From Parasedimentitalea maritima (GTDB lineage: Bacteria > Pseudomonadota > Alphaproteobacteria > Rhodobacterales > Rhodobacteraceae): DNA of 64,000 bases. Below, piece by piece: positions 28,204-36,552 of the stretch (positions within the stretch are counted from its first letter, which is position 1; each line of letters opens with the position of its first letter). Both the position numbers and the translations under genes were made by a program. The notes under the pieces are model-generated. The model searched no databases, had not been told where the DNA came from, and saw only the letters and a program-made list of their open reading frames with translations. The stretch is from contig NZ_VAUA01000006.1 of the NCBI RefSeq assembly GCF_005771405.1, positions 207,251 through 271,250 of the forward strand, in the 5' to 3' direction.

Positions 28204-28973
28204 TGCAATCCTCAGCTACATTTCATGATCTCAATGGCGCTTCAGTTTTCATCACCGGCGGTGGGTCCGGTATTGGCGCGGCCCTGACCGAAGGTTTTTT
28301 GCGGCAGGGTGCCAAGGTTGCCTTTGTCGGGCGGTCGGATGCCAGTGAATTCGTGGATCAGATGGAACAGGAAATCGGTGCGCGCCCCTTGTTCATTCAA
28401 TGTGACATCACCGACATTCCCGCGTTGCAGGCCGCCATCGGTCAAAGTGCCGAGGCCCATGGCCCCATCAAGATTCTGGTGAACAACGCCGCCAATGACC
28501 AGCGCCATCAAACCGCCGAAGTGACTGAAGAGTTCTGGGACTGGTCGCAGGAGATCAATCTAAAGGCCTATTTCTTCGCCTGTCAGGCCGTTGCTGATGG
28601 CATGAAACAACTGGGCGGCGGGTCGATTATCAATTTCTCATCGATCAGTTACATGATGGGCAACGCGGGCTATCCTGCCTACGTCACCGCCAATGCCGGC
28701 ATCAATGGACTGTCACGGGCACTGGCACGCGAGTTTGGTCCTGACCACATCCGCGTGAATGCATTGGCCCCCGGCTGGGTGCTCACCCAAAAACAATTGG
28801 ACCTCTGGGCTGACCCCGATGCATTGGCCGCACATCTGGACCGCCAGTGCCTGAAGGACCATCTAGAACCGCAAGATATTGTTGACGCCGTGTTGTTTAT
28901 GGCTTCACAGACCAGCAAGATGATGACCGGACAGACAATGGTCGTCGATGGTGGCGTAGTGGTAACTGGATAA
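28203..28973 (+). CDS. SDR sugar 1-dehydrogenase (galactose dehydrogenase-like), catalytic Lys replaced
   Basis: 256-aa classical SDR resembling D-xylose/D-galactose 1-dehydrogenases. It has TGGGSGIG (18-25) and NNAAND (94-99). The active site keeps Ser147 and Tyr160, but the usual YxxxK reads YVTAN: residue 164 is Asn (codon AAT), not Lys. Everything around it (AGINGLSRALAREFGPDHIRVNALAPGWV) is intact family sequence. Expected role: oxidise galactose to galactonolactone, first step of the De Ley-Doudoroff route encoded by neighbouring genes. Without the lysine, activity is doubtful unless another group compensates. It overlaps the dehydratase stop (TAATG). Confidence 0.85.
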   Translation: MQSSATFHDLNGASVFITGGGSGIGAALTEGFLRQGAKVAFVGRSDASEFVDQMEQEIGARPLFIQCDITDIPALQAAIGQSAEAHGPIKILVNNAANDQRHQTAEVTEEFWDWSQEINLKAYFFACQAVADGMKQLGGGSIINFSSISYMMGNAGYPAYVTANAGINGLSRALAREFGPDHIRVNALAPGWVLTQKQLDLWADPDALAAHLDRQCLKDHLEPQDIVDAVLFMASQTSKMMTGQTMVVDGGVVVTG

Positions 28974-29896
28974 TGACACAGACAACTGAACAACTGACTT
29001 GGATCGCAGCAGACTGGGGCACATCAAACCTGCGAATCTGGCTGATGGCAGACACAGGCGATGTTCTGCGCCGGGTCAGCGCAGACTGCGGTATGGGCAA
29101 CCTGACGCCGGATCAATTTGAGCCAGCATTGATGAAGCTGATCGCTGAACATCTGCCAAATGAGCGTACTGTCCCGGTTGTCATCTGCGGTATGGCCGGG
29201 GCGAAGCAGGGCTGGGCAGAGGCGCCTTATGCTGCAGTGCCCTGTGAACCGCCCAACGCGACAACGGCCACCAGGATCAAAACCAAAGATAACCGAATTG
29301 ATGTCTACATCCTGCCCGGAATTAAACAAAACGGTCCCGCCGATGTTATGCGCGGCGAAGAAACCCAAATTGCCGGTTTTCTGGCCGCCAACCCCAAATT
29401 CGACGGGGTAATCTGCCTGCCGGGCACCCACACAAAATGGGTCCATATCAGTGCGCGCGAAGTGGTCAGTTTCCGCACCTTTATGACCGGAGAGCTGTTC
29501 GCGCTGATCGCCGATCAATCAGTATTGCGCCATTCCACAGCATCCCGTGACTGGGATGCCGAAGCCTTTGCCGCTGCTGTGGATGATGCCATGTCCAATC
29601 CGGCGACATTGGCGTCAAAGCTGTTCTCGGTCCGTGCGGAATCCCTGCTGCACGGACAAAGCAACGCGGTAGGTCGCGCCAAGGTGTCAGGCCTGCTGAT
29701 CGGCGCTGAACTGGCAGGCGCACGTCCTTATTGGTTAGGGCAAAACATCGTCATCCTTGGCGAAGATGGCCTTTCATCCGCCTATCAAGCCGCTTTGTCC
29801 GCACAGGGATTACCGGTGCAGACAGTACCATCAGAAACCATGACTTTAGCCGGCCTCTGCGCCGCTTACTTGGCCCTAGAAAGCAAACCTCTATGA
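28973..29896 (+). CDS. dgoK: 2-dehydro-3-deoxygalactonokinase
   Basis: 307 aa, ASKHA-fold kinase phosphorylating 2-keto-3-deoxygalactonate at O6 with ATP. It shows ADWGTSNLRIWLM at the start (phosphate loop), ICGMAGAKQGWAEAPY, GEETQIAGFLA, CLPGTHTKWVHI and FRTFMTGELFALI, all typical of DgoK. ATG overlaps the previous stop (TAATG), and its stop overlaps the aldolase start (ATGA). Confidence 0.95.
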   Translation: MTQTTEQLTWIAADWGTSNLRIWLMADTGDVLRRVSADCGMGNLTPDQFEPALMKLIAEHLPNERTVPVVICGMAGAKQGWAEAPYAAVPCEPPNATTATRIKTKDNRIDVYILPGIKQNGPADVMRGEETQIAGFLAANPKFDGVICLPGTHTKWVHISAREVVSFRTFMTGELFALIADQSVLRHSTASRDWDAEAFAAAVDDAMSNPATLASKLFSVRAESLLHGQSNAVGRAKVSGLLIGAELAGARPYWLGQNIVILGEDGLSSAYQAALSAQGLPVQTVPSETMTLAGLCAAYLALESKPL

Positions 29897-30498
29897 CCCG
29901 CGAAATCATCGCCATTCTGCGCGGTATCCAACCGCACGAGGCCTGCGCCATTACGGATGTCCTGATCGAGGCTGGCATCACCAAGATCGAGGTGCCGCTA
30001 AACTCACCTCAACCACTGGACAGCATCGCTGCGATGCTTGCCCACGCAGGGGATCGGGCAACCATTGGGGCCGGTACGGTTTTACAGGTCGACGATGTTG
30101 CCAAGCTGGCCCGGATCGGCGCTCAGATGGTGGTTTCGCCAGATTGCTGCGCAGATGTCATTTCGGCGACAAAATCCGCAGGCATGTTGTCTTATCCCGG
30201 TGTTCTGACCCCAACCGAAGCCTTTGCCGCCCTGCGTGCCGGGGCCGACGGCTTGAAATTCTTCCCGGCCTTTAAACTGGGAATAGACGGATGCTCCGCG
30301 CTTAAGGCGGTTTTGCCACCGGTGGTAAAAACATATGCTGTTGGCGGGGCTGGGCCGGACAATTTTGCCGATTGGCAAGGGGCAGGTATTACCGGTTTTG
30401 GCATTGGCACCGGCATCTACAAACCTGGCTTCAGCGCTCAGGATGTTGCAGCGCGCGCCGCTGAAATCGTCGCGGCTTATGACAAGGCATTTGCATGA
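29893..30498 (+). CDS. dgoA: 2-dehydro-3-deoxy-6-phosphogalactonate aldolase
   Basis: 201-aa class I aldolase of the KDPG/KDPGal family that splits KDPGal to pyruvate and glyceraldehyde 3-phosphate. It has ILRGI, KIEVPLNSP with the catalytic Glu33, IGAGTVL, VSPDC, GLKFFPA with Schiff-base Lys122, and GGAGPDNFADW. ATG 29893 overlaps the dgoK stop; a much longer in-frame extension upstream lies entirely inside dgoK and is rejected. Its own stop overlaps the lactonase ATG. Confidence 0.95.
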   Translation: MTREIIAILRGIQPHEACAITDVLIEAGITKIEVPLNSPQPLDSIAAMLAHAGDRATIGAGTVLQVDDVAKLARIGAQMVVSPDCCADVISATKSAGMLSYPGVLTPTEAFAALRAGADGLKFFPAFKLGIDGCSALKAVLPPVVKTYAVGGAGPDNFADWQGAGITGFGIGTGIYKPGFSAQDVAARAAEIVAAYDKAFA

Positions 30499-31343
30499 CA
30501 ACGGCCCAGATCTTTAGTGACACCCGTTGCACCTTGGGAGAAGGCCCCCTGTGGCATCCCGAGCGCCAACAACTGTTCTGGTTTGACATTCTTTCCATGC
30601 AGTTGCTTACGGTTGTTGATGGCGAGCAGCGGCATTGGCAGTTCGACGAATGTGTTTCTGCGGCTGGTTGGGTGGACCACGACACCCTAATTTTGGCCAG
30701 CGCTTCCGCCCTTTGGCGGTTCGATATCAAAAGTGGCGAACAGGAATACCTGATCGCGCTAGAAGCCGACAATCCTGTCACCCGGTCCAATGATGGCCGG
30801 GCTGATCCCTGGGGTGGATTCTGGATTGGTACCATGGGGTATAATTGTGAACCCGGCGCAGGGGCGATCTATCGCTATTATCGGGGCGCACTGCGAAAAC
30901 TGGTGCCAAACGTCACCATCAGCAATGCCATCTGTTTTGCCCCAGACCGATCCTGCGCATATTACACGGATACCGCCAAAGGTCGTATTTTGCGACAACC
31001 TCTGAACGCAGATGATGGCTGGCCTGAGGGCAAACCTCAGCTCTTTGTTGACCTGTCGGGTCAGGATTTTGGCCCAGATGGCGCGGTCGTGGATGCAGAT
31101 GGCAACCTGTGGAATGCACAATGGGGCGCATCACGTGTGGCCTGCTATACAGCGGATGGCGGGTTCAAAACCGCCCTGCCCGTTCCTGCGAAACAGGCCT
31201 CCTGCCCGGCCTTTGGCGGTGCAGATCTTACAACATTGTTTGTGACCACTGCTGCCGAAGGCGATGACGCGCCAGAAGCGGGCCAAACTTACCTATTCAA
31301 ATCGGATGTCGCTGGTCAACGCGAACACCAAGTTCTTCTCTGA
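30495..31343 (+). CDS. SMP-30/gluconolactonase-family lactonase, probably galactonolactonase
   Basis: 282-aa six-bladed beta-propeller lactonase. Expected divalent-metal ligands are visible: Glu16 in LGEGPLWHP, the Asn in NVTISNAICFAPD, and the Asp in GPDGAVVDADGNLWNA; SNDGRADPWGGFWIGTMG is also family-typical. It would hydrolyse the galactonolactone made by the upstream dehydrogenase into galactonate. It is coupled to dgoA by ATGA. The operon order does not follow pathway order. Confidence 0.9.
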   Translation: MTTAQIFSDTRCTLGEGPLWHPERQQLFWFDILSMQLLTVVDGEQRHWQFDECVSAAGWVDHDTLILASASALWRFDIKSGEQEYLIALEADNPVTRSNDGRADPWGGFWIGTMGYNCEPGAGAIYRYYRGALRKLVPNVTISNAICFAPDRSCAYYTDTAKGRILRQPLNADDGWPEGKPQLFVDLSGQDFGPDGAVVDADGNLWNAQWGASRVACYTADGGFKTALPVPAKQASCPAFGGADLTTLFVTTAAEGDDAPEAGQTYLFKSDVAGQREHQVLL

Positions 31344-31350
31344 GGTCCTT

Positions 31351-33276
31351 ATGCAGCGCACTCTCGGCACCTGCTATTACCCTGAACACTGGCCTTCAAC
31401 GATCTGGGCTGACGACGCCCGTCGCATGGTCGAGGCTGGCCTGACCTGGGTCCGCATCGGCGAATTTGCCTGGTCACGGATAGAGCCCCAACCAGGGCAA
31501 TTAAACTGGGATTGGCTGGATCAGGCGATCGATGTGCTTGGGCAAGCCCGTTTACAAGTTGTGCTAGGAACACCAACAGCAACGCCACCTAAATGGGTGC
31601 TCGACAAACATCCCGACATGCTTGCGGTAGATGCAAACGACAACCCGCGAAAATTTGGGTCTCGTCGACATTATTGCTTTAGCCATGCGGGTTATCTGGG
31701 TGAATGCCGCCGTATTGTGACCCTTCTGGCAGAACGTTATGGCCCAAACCCTTATGTCGCGGCTTGGCAGACGGACAATGAATACGGTTGCCACGACACG
31801 GTCATTTCTTACTCCAATGCCGCACGCGATGCCTTCCGCCATTGGCTGCGTGAGGAATTCCACAATACCAACGGCAATGCGGGTGATATCGACGCATTGA
31901 ACAGCGCCTGGGGCAATGTATTCTGGTCGATGGAGTATTCCGATTTCGACGATATTGATCTCCCCAACTTGACGGTAACAGAGCCCAATCCATCTCATGC
32001 ACTGGCGTTTCGACGGTTCAGCTCGGATCAGGTTGTTGCCTTCAATCGCGTGCAGTCGGACATACTCCGCGCCCATTCGGCGGCACCGATCGCCCATAAT
32101 TATATGGGTCGGATTACCGAATTCGACCATTACAAGGTGGGCGCAGATCTGGATATCGCCAGCTGGGACAGCTACCCGCTTGGCTTTCTCGAAGATCGTG
32201 TTGGCGCATCTCCCGAGCACCAACGTGCCTATGCCCGTCAGGGCGATCCGGATTTCCAAGCCTTTCACCATGATCTGTACCGCGCTGTCGGGCGCGACCG
32301 CTGGTGGGTGATGGAACAACAACCGGGCCCAGTGAACTGGGCGCCCTACAACCCAGCCCCTTTGCCCGGTATGGTTCGTCTGTGGACTTGGGAAGCCTTT
32401 GCCCATGGGGCGGAAGCGGTCTGTTACTTCCGCTGGCGACAGGCGCCTTTTGCGCAAGAACAATTGCACACGGGCATGCTGCGCCCCGATAGCGTTGATG
32501 CGCCGGCGATTGTTGAAGCAAGACAGGTTTCAGCTGAACTGGCCGCGGCGCCAAAAGTGCAGCCCTATCGCGCACCTGTTGCACTGATCTTCGACTACGA
32601 AGCCGATTGGGCCTGGGCGGTACAGCCTCACGGGCAGGATCTCAGCTACTTCGGCCTGATCTTTGACACCTACCGCGCCCTGCGGCGGGCGGGATTGTCC
32701 GTGGACATTCTACCATCGGACAGCAAAGCATTTGATGACTACTCTATGATCCTGGCACCGGGCCTGATGCATATGTCCGACACGCAAAAGAAAGCGCTCG
32801 CCAACAGTTCTGCACAGGTGGTGATCGGGCCTCGCTCTGGCGCGCGCGACAATAACATGGTCATTCCAACCCCAATGCCCCCTGCCCTGCCCGGTTTGGA
32901 TGTGACCGTAGCCCGTGTTGAAAGCCTGCGGCCGGACATGCCAATACACCTAAAAGGCGGCGGCGCTGTGACCGGTTATTTCGAAGAAGTAGAGGGTACA
33001 GCTACAGCCACGTTACAAACTGAAGCCGGACAAGCCGTGCTAATGAACACTGATAACGTCTATTATCTAGCTGCATGGTTGGATGATCAAGGGATGGATC
33101 GAATGGTCGGTCTCATTTGCCAGGCGGCAGGGGTTAGAACCATGTCCCTCCCCGAGGGCATTCGCATCCGAGACACTGCAACCGAACGATTCTGGTTTAA
33201 TTATTCAACGATCCCCATAAAAACAGACGTTGGAGAACTCCCCCCCGCTGACGTAGTGCGCGTTTCCAAGGAATAG
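31351..33276 (+). CDS. Beta-galactosidase, GH42
   Basis: 641-aa GH42 enzyme that removes beta-linked galactose. It starts MQRTLGTCYYPEHWP; acid/base Glu144 lies in TDNEYGCHD and nucleophile Glu322 in VMEQQPGPVNW. A central trimerisation domain and a C-terminal beta domain follow, as is usual for the family. ATG 31351 is chosen because GAGG precedes it by 6 nt; an in-frame start at 31264 lies inside the lactonase. No signal peptide, hence cytoplasmic. It is the last gene of the galactoside operon, convergent with the TRAP genes. Confidence 0.95.
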   Translation: MQRTLGTCYYPEHWPSTIWADDARRMVEAGLTWVRIGEFAWSRIEPQPGQLNWDWLDQAIDVLGQARLQVVLGTPTATPPKWVLDKHPDMLAVDANDNPRKFGSRRHYCFSHAGYLGECRRIVTLLAERYGPNPYVAAWQTDNEYGCHDTVISYSNAARDAFRHWLREEFHNTNGNAGDIDALNSAWGNVFWSMEYSDFDDIDLPNLTVTEPNPSHALAFRRFSSDQVVAFNRVQSDILRAHSAAPIAHNYMGRITEFDHYKVGADLDIASWDSYPLGFLEDRVGASPEHQRAYARQGDPDFQAFHHDLYRAVGRDRWWVMEQQPGPVNWAPYNPAPLPGMVRLWTWEAFAHGAEAVCYFRWRQAPFAQEQLHTGMLRPDSVDAPAIVEARQVSAELAAAPKVQPYRAPVALIFDYEADWAWAVQPHGQDLSYFGLIFDTYRALRRAGLSVDILPSDSKAFDDYSMILAPGLMHMSDTQKKALANSSAQVVIGPRSGARDNNMVIPTPMPPALPGLDVTVARVESLRPDMPIHLKGGGAVTGYFEEVEGTATATLQTEAGQAVLMNTDNVYYLAAWLDDQGMDRMVGLICQAAGVRTMSLPEGIRIRDTATERFWFNYSTIPIKTDVGELPPADVVRVSKE

Positions 33277-33347
33277 GCCCTATAGTTGGGGCAGCAGTTT
33301 ACATGGCAAGTGATCAAAGCCCGGAGCCATAACAAGCCGGCGCTACT

Positions 33348-34643
33348 CTAGCCCGCATAACCAAACAGTCTCGGCAAAGCCAATACCAGCCCCGGCCACA
33401 AAACCATGCACAAGAGCGCCAGGACCAGAACTCCCAAAAACGGCCAGACTTCGCGGATAATTTCAGACAACGGGATGCGAGTGACCGCAGTGATAACAAA
33501 CAGCAGGATACCATAGGGCGGCGTGATCAGACCAATCATACAATTGACGATGGCGACAACACCGAAATGCACCATATCAATCCCCAACTCACGACAGGTT
33601 GGAATGAACAATGGAATTATTACCAGAATAATCGTCGTCGCATCCAGAATGCAGCCAAGCAACAATAGCAGTACATTCACGCCAAGTAAGAACATCAGTG
33701 GATCAATATCCAACCCAACCAGATGTTCAGCCAACAGGCTGGGGATGTTCTCCGACGCTACAATATAGTTGAGGATCAGCGCACCACCGATCACTAGGCC
33801 AATGGCCGCAGAAGAACGGGCGCTCTCAACCAGGATCTGATACATGGCCTTCATTGACAGTGCGCGATAGAACAACGCCGCCAGCATCAGAGCATAAAAT
33901 GCTGCAACGGCTGCAGCTTCGGTTGGGGTCGTGACGCCCCCGTAAATACCATACAGCAGGATTGCTGGCATCAACAAAGCCGGAAACGCATTCAAGGTGC
34001 GCCGTGGCAATTCAATGAGTGGCACTGGTTCTTCCAGTGCAAAGCCACGTCGCTTTGACATCCATAGGTTCACGGCCATCAGGACAGCACCCATAAACAA
34101 ACCGGGCAAAATACCACCCAGGAACAAATATCCAATCGATGTGTTGGAGACGAGTGCATAAAGGACCATTGGAATCGAGGGTGGGATAATTGGCCCGATC
34201 GTCGCCGAGGCCGCGGTGATTGCGGCGGCATATCCACGTGTGTATTGGCCACTTTTTGTCATCATTTCTATGATGATTTTCCCGATGCCTGCAGCATCCG
34301 CCACAGCCGAGCCAGACATTCCCGAGAAGATCAGGGACGCCACAACATTGACATGTCCCAACCCACCGCGAAACCGACCAACCAGCGCCACACAAAAGCT
34401 TAGCAAACGATCGCTAATGGTGCCTGCATTCATGATATTGGCAGCAACAATAAACAGTGGAACTGCCAGCAGGATAAAGCTTTGGTACAGCCCATCCATC
34501 AGCACCTTGCCAGCGATACCAATGCCCTGCCCGGCAGCAAGAAGGTACAATAACGCCGCAATTAGAATAACGTAGGCAATCGGCGCGCCAATCCCGGCAA
34601 GGACAATGATCGTCCCAAGGCAAAGCATAAATTCAAAAGTCAT
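33348..34643 (-). CDS. dctM: TRAP transporter large permease (DctM family)
   Basis: 431-aa inner-membrane subunit with about 12 helices. It shows GTISDRLLSFCVALVGRFRGGLGHVNV, FSGMSGSAVADAAGIG, GYAAAITAASATIGPIIPPSIPMVLYA and FGVVAIVNCMIGLITPPYG, the DctM signature stretches. It drives sodium-coupled uptake with DctQ and DctP. It overlaps the dctQ stop by four bases (ATGA), and the operon reads dctP-dctQ-dctM on the minus strand. Confidence 0.95.
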   Translation of the reverse strand: MTFEFMLCLGTIIVLAGIGAPIAYVILIAALLYLLAAGQGIGIAGKVLMDGLYQSFILLAVPLFIVAANIMNAGTISDRLLSFCVALVGRFRGGLGHVNVVASLIFSGMSGSAVADAAGIGKIIIEMMTKSGQYTRGYAAAITAASATIGPIIPPSIPMVLYALVSNTSIGYLFLGGILPGLFMGAVLMAVNLWMSKRRGFALEEPVPLIELPRRTLNAFPALLMPAILLYGIYGGVTTPTEAAAVAAFYALMLAALFYRALSMKAMYQILVESARSSAAIGLVIGGALILNYIVASENIPSLLAEHLVGLDIDPLMFLLGVNVLLLLLGCILDATTIILVIIPLFIPTCRELGIDMVHFGVVAIVNCMIGLITPPYGILLFVITAVTRIPLSEIIREVWPFLGVLVLALLCMVLWPGLVLALPRLFGYAG

Positions 34644-35203
34644 TTCAGAGAGGAATCCATTGCATCGTTTGTCGGATCATCCACGCCATAACGGATTGCA
34701 TGGTAGGCGAGCCAGGCGAACCGTAGCGGCACCACGATCAGAAACAGGGCATAAACCAAATACACATCGCGCATGCGGACCCAATCTCCAAACAGCGAAG
34801 ATAAGGTCGCGGTTTTCTTGAGCCGTAGAACATAGAACTTGGACCAGGTCGGTTCCAAGGACGCCAGCAGCCCAACAGCAATCACCAGACTAAAAATGAC
34901 GAAAAACCCTCTGCGCACCTTGGGTCGCACGGAGTTGTAGAGAATATCAAAGGTCACGTGATCCTGCTGCCGAACAACAAACGCGTTGCCCCAGAACACC
35001 AACCAGACCCACAAAAACAAACAAAACTCCAATGTCCATCCATAGCGAGACGGCTCCATGAACGGGAACATCTCAGCCAACCAGGGCAACTGGGCGCTAT
35101 ATCGAATAACGATTTGAAGGATGAACGTCAGGAACATCAACCCCACCAGCGACGCAGCAACCGCATGGGTAAAGCCAGTGAACAATTTCGGAAGTCGGCT
35201 CAT
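34640..35203 (-). CDS. dctQ: TRAP transporter small permease (DctQ family)
   Basis: 187-aa four-helix membrane subunit. It shows SLVGLMFLTFILQIVIRY in helix 1 and FCLFLWVWLVFWGNAFVVRQQDHVTFDI, the DctQ core. ATG 35203 has GGAG 8 nt upstream and starts right before the first helix; the in-frame start at 35296 would begin within an intercistronic hairpin and is rejected. Confidence 0.88.
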   Translation of the reverse strand: MSRLPKLFTGFTHAVAASLVGLMFLTFILQIVIRYSAQLPWLAEMFPFMEPSRYGWTLEFCLFLWVWLVFWGNAFVVRQQDHVTFDILYNSVRPKVRRGFFVIFSLVIAVGLLASLEPTWSKFYVLRLKKTATLSSLFGDWVRMRDVYLVYALFLIVVPLRFAWLAYHAIRYGVDDPTNDAMDSSLK

Positions 35204-35281
35204 CGGCAGGGCTCCAAACGGGGCACAATAGCAGTAGGGGTTAGGGCAATCTTGGATGTGGCCAAACTTCAATACAAGTGA

Positions 35282-35307
35282 GGCAGGGAATGACATGCTC
35301 CCCTGCC
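35282..35307 (-). terminator. Intercistronic hairpin between dctP and dctQ
   Basis: GGCAGGG (35282-35288) and CCCTGCC (35301-35307) form a 7-bp GC stem just after the dctP stop. It resembles the hairpin after the sugar-binding protein gene at 22580 and probably has the same role of raising binding-protein output. Confidence 0.6.
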
Positions 35308-35326
35308 CTGCTTGGTGTCAGTATTT

Positions 35327-36325
35327 TCAGTTACCAAGCGCGTTGATTTTGTCCAGTACACCTGCAGGCCAGGATGCGGCAAATTCGGTTCCAACATACT
35401 GCGCCTGAACGTGTTCACGGAACGCCGCCAGATCAGGTTCATAAACGGACAGACCCTGTTCCTTCAGGAAGGAAACCAAATTGGCTTCTTTCTCAAGTTG
35501 CGCAACTCGGCCAGATTCAGCTGCAGCATCTGCAGCAGACTGGAGCGTCGCTTGCTGCTCACCGGTCAGCCCATCCCAAGTGGACTTGGACATTGCGATA
35601 TAGTTCAGGTCAACCAAGTGCGACGTCAGAGCAATCTGCTTTGTTACTTCATAGAATTTTGCGTCCACAACAGTTGGCAGTGGATTGTCCTGACCGTCGA
35701 CCGATCCAGTCTGCAAGGCTGTGTACACTTCAGTGAATGACATCGGCGTTGGGTTTGCACCAAGCGCTTTTCCCAGAAACTGCCAGGCATCTGTGCCCGG
35801 CATCCGCAAATTCACACCAGCCAGATCTGCGGGATTGGTAACTGTCAGTTCATCCTTTGTCTGGCGCAGGTTTACATGGCGCCGCCCCAAATACATGACC
35901 GACAATAGCTTAACGTCCAACTCGGCTTCTGCTTTGGCCTTAAAGCCATCCATCAGGGCATCGTTGAAAACCGCAACCTGATGTGCCGCATCCTGGTGGA
36001 CATAGCCGGTCGCGAAGATCGAAAATTCAGGGAAGAACTGTGCCAATTCCTGTGCCGAAGTGATCGACATTTCCAAATCGCCCGACGCAATCGACTCTAG
36101 CTCGGATCCCTGAGCAATCAGTGAGGCGTTATAATGTGGCTCATAAGTTGCAAACTCGGCAACGGCAGGGGCAAACACTTCGGCCAGCGACACGGAGCGC
36201 TGATCGGTTTCAGATGCAGGTGTCGACATCCGCAGGGTGACATTATTGTCATCCGCAAGCGCGGTGCTTGCGAGCAGGGCGATGGTCAACGTACCAAAGG
36301 CGCGTCGGGTTGTTTTCATGATCAC
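35327..36325 (-). CDS. dctP: TRAP transporter substrate-binding protein (DctP family)
   Basis: 332-aa periplasmic receptor with a signal peptide (TRRAFGTLTIALLASTALA). The DctP core is NLRMPGTDAWQFLGKALGANPTPMSF and EVYTALQTGSVDGQDNPLPT. The Arg in LRMPG is the residue that pairs with a substrate carboxylate in characterised DctP proteins, so an organic or sugar acid is expected. GTG 36325 has GGAGG 7 nt upstream; ATG 36319, two codons later, is the alternative. It is transcribed divergently from the FGGY kinase operon. Confidence 0.93.
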   Translation of the reverse strand: MIMKTTRRAFGTLTIALLASTALADDNNVTLRMSTPASETDQRSVSLAEVFAPAVAEFATYEPHYNASLIAQGSELESIASGDLEMSITSAQELAQFFPEFSIFATGYVHQDAAHQVAVFNDALMDGFKAKAEAELDVKLLSVMYLGRRHVNLRQTKDELTVTNPADLAGVNLRMPGTDAWQFLGKALGANPTPMSFTEVYTALQTGSVDGQDNPLPTVVDAKFYEVTKQIALTSHLVDLNYIAMSKSTWDGLTGEQQATLQSAADAAAESGRVAQLEKEANLVSFLKEQGLSVYEPDLAAFREHVQAQYVGTEFAASWPAGVLDKINALGN

Positions 36326-36472
36326 AGAATTTCCTCCACCAATATTTTCCGGGCCAATTAAATCTACCCAGGTCAGATTAAAATCTGGTCAGAACAGAAC
36401 AGCAAATGGCGGTTCAGTCCAGACCCGTTTTCTAAGGCCACCCTGCCAAAGCAGCGATTTCCACTAAGCATG

Positions 36473-36526
36473 TTGTGACAAGCTTATTGCTTACTGTCAA
36501 GGTAACATGTTAACTGACATGTTATT
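36473..36526. promoter_or_regulatory. Candidate GntR operators between dctP and the kinase operon
   Basis: TTGTGACAA (36473-36481), the palindrome TAACATGTTA (36503-36512) and a repeat ACATGTTA (36517-36524) lie in the 227-base divergent region. TTGT-G-ACAA is a GntR-like palindrome and shares GTGACA with the inverted repeat in front of gntR at 40832. Binding is inferred. Confidence 0.45.
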
Positions 36527-36552
36527 GAGATGATACAGACAGGATAGCCGCA

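Noticed and set aside
31564-32469. 301-codon open frame on the minus strand
   Set aside because: Antisense to the GH42 gene, whose catalytic motifs are intact; no ribosome site or known domain.
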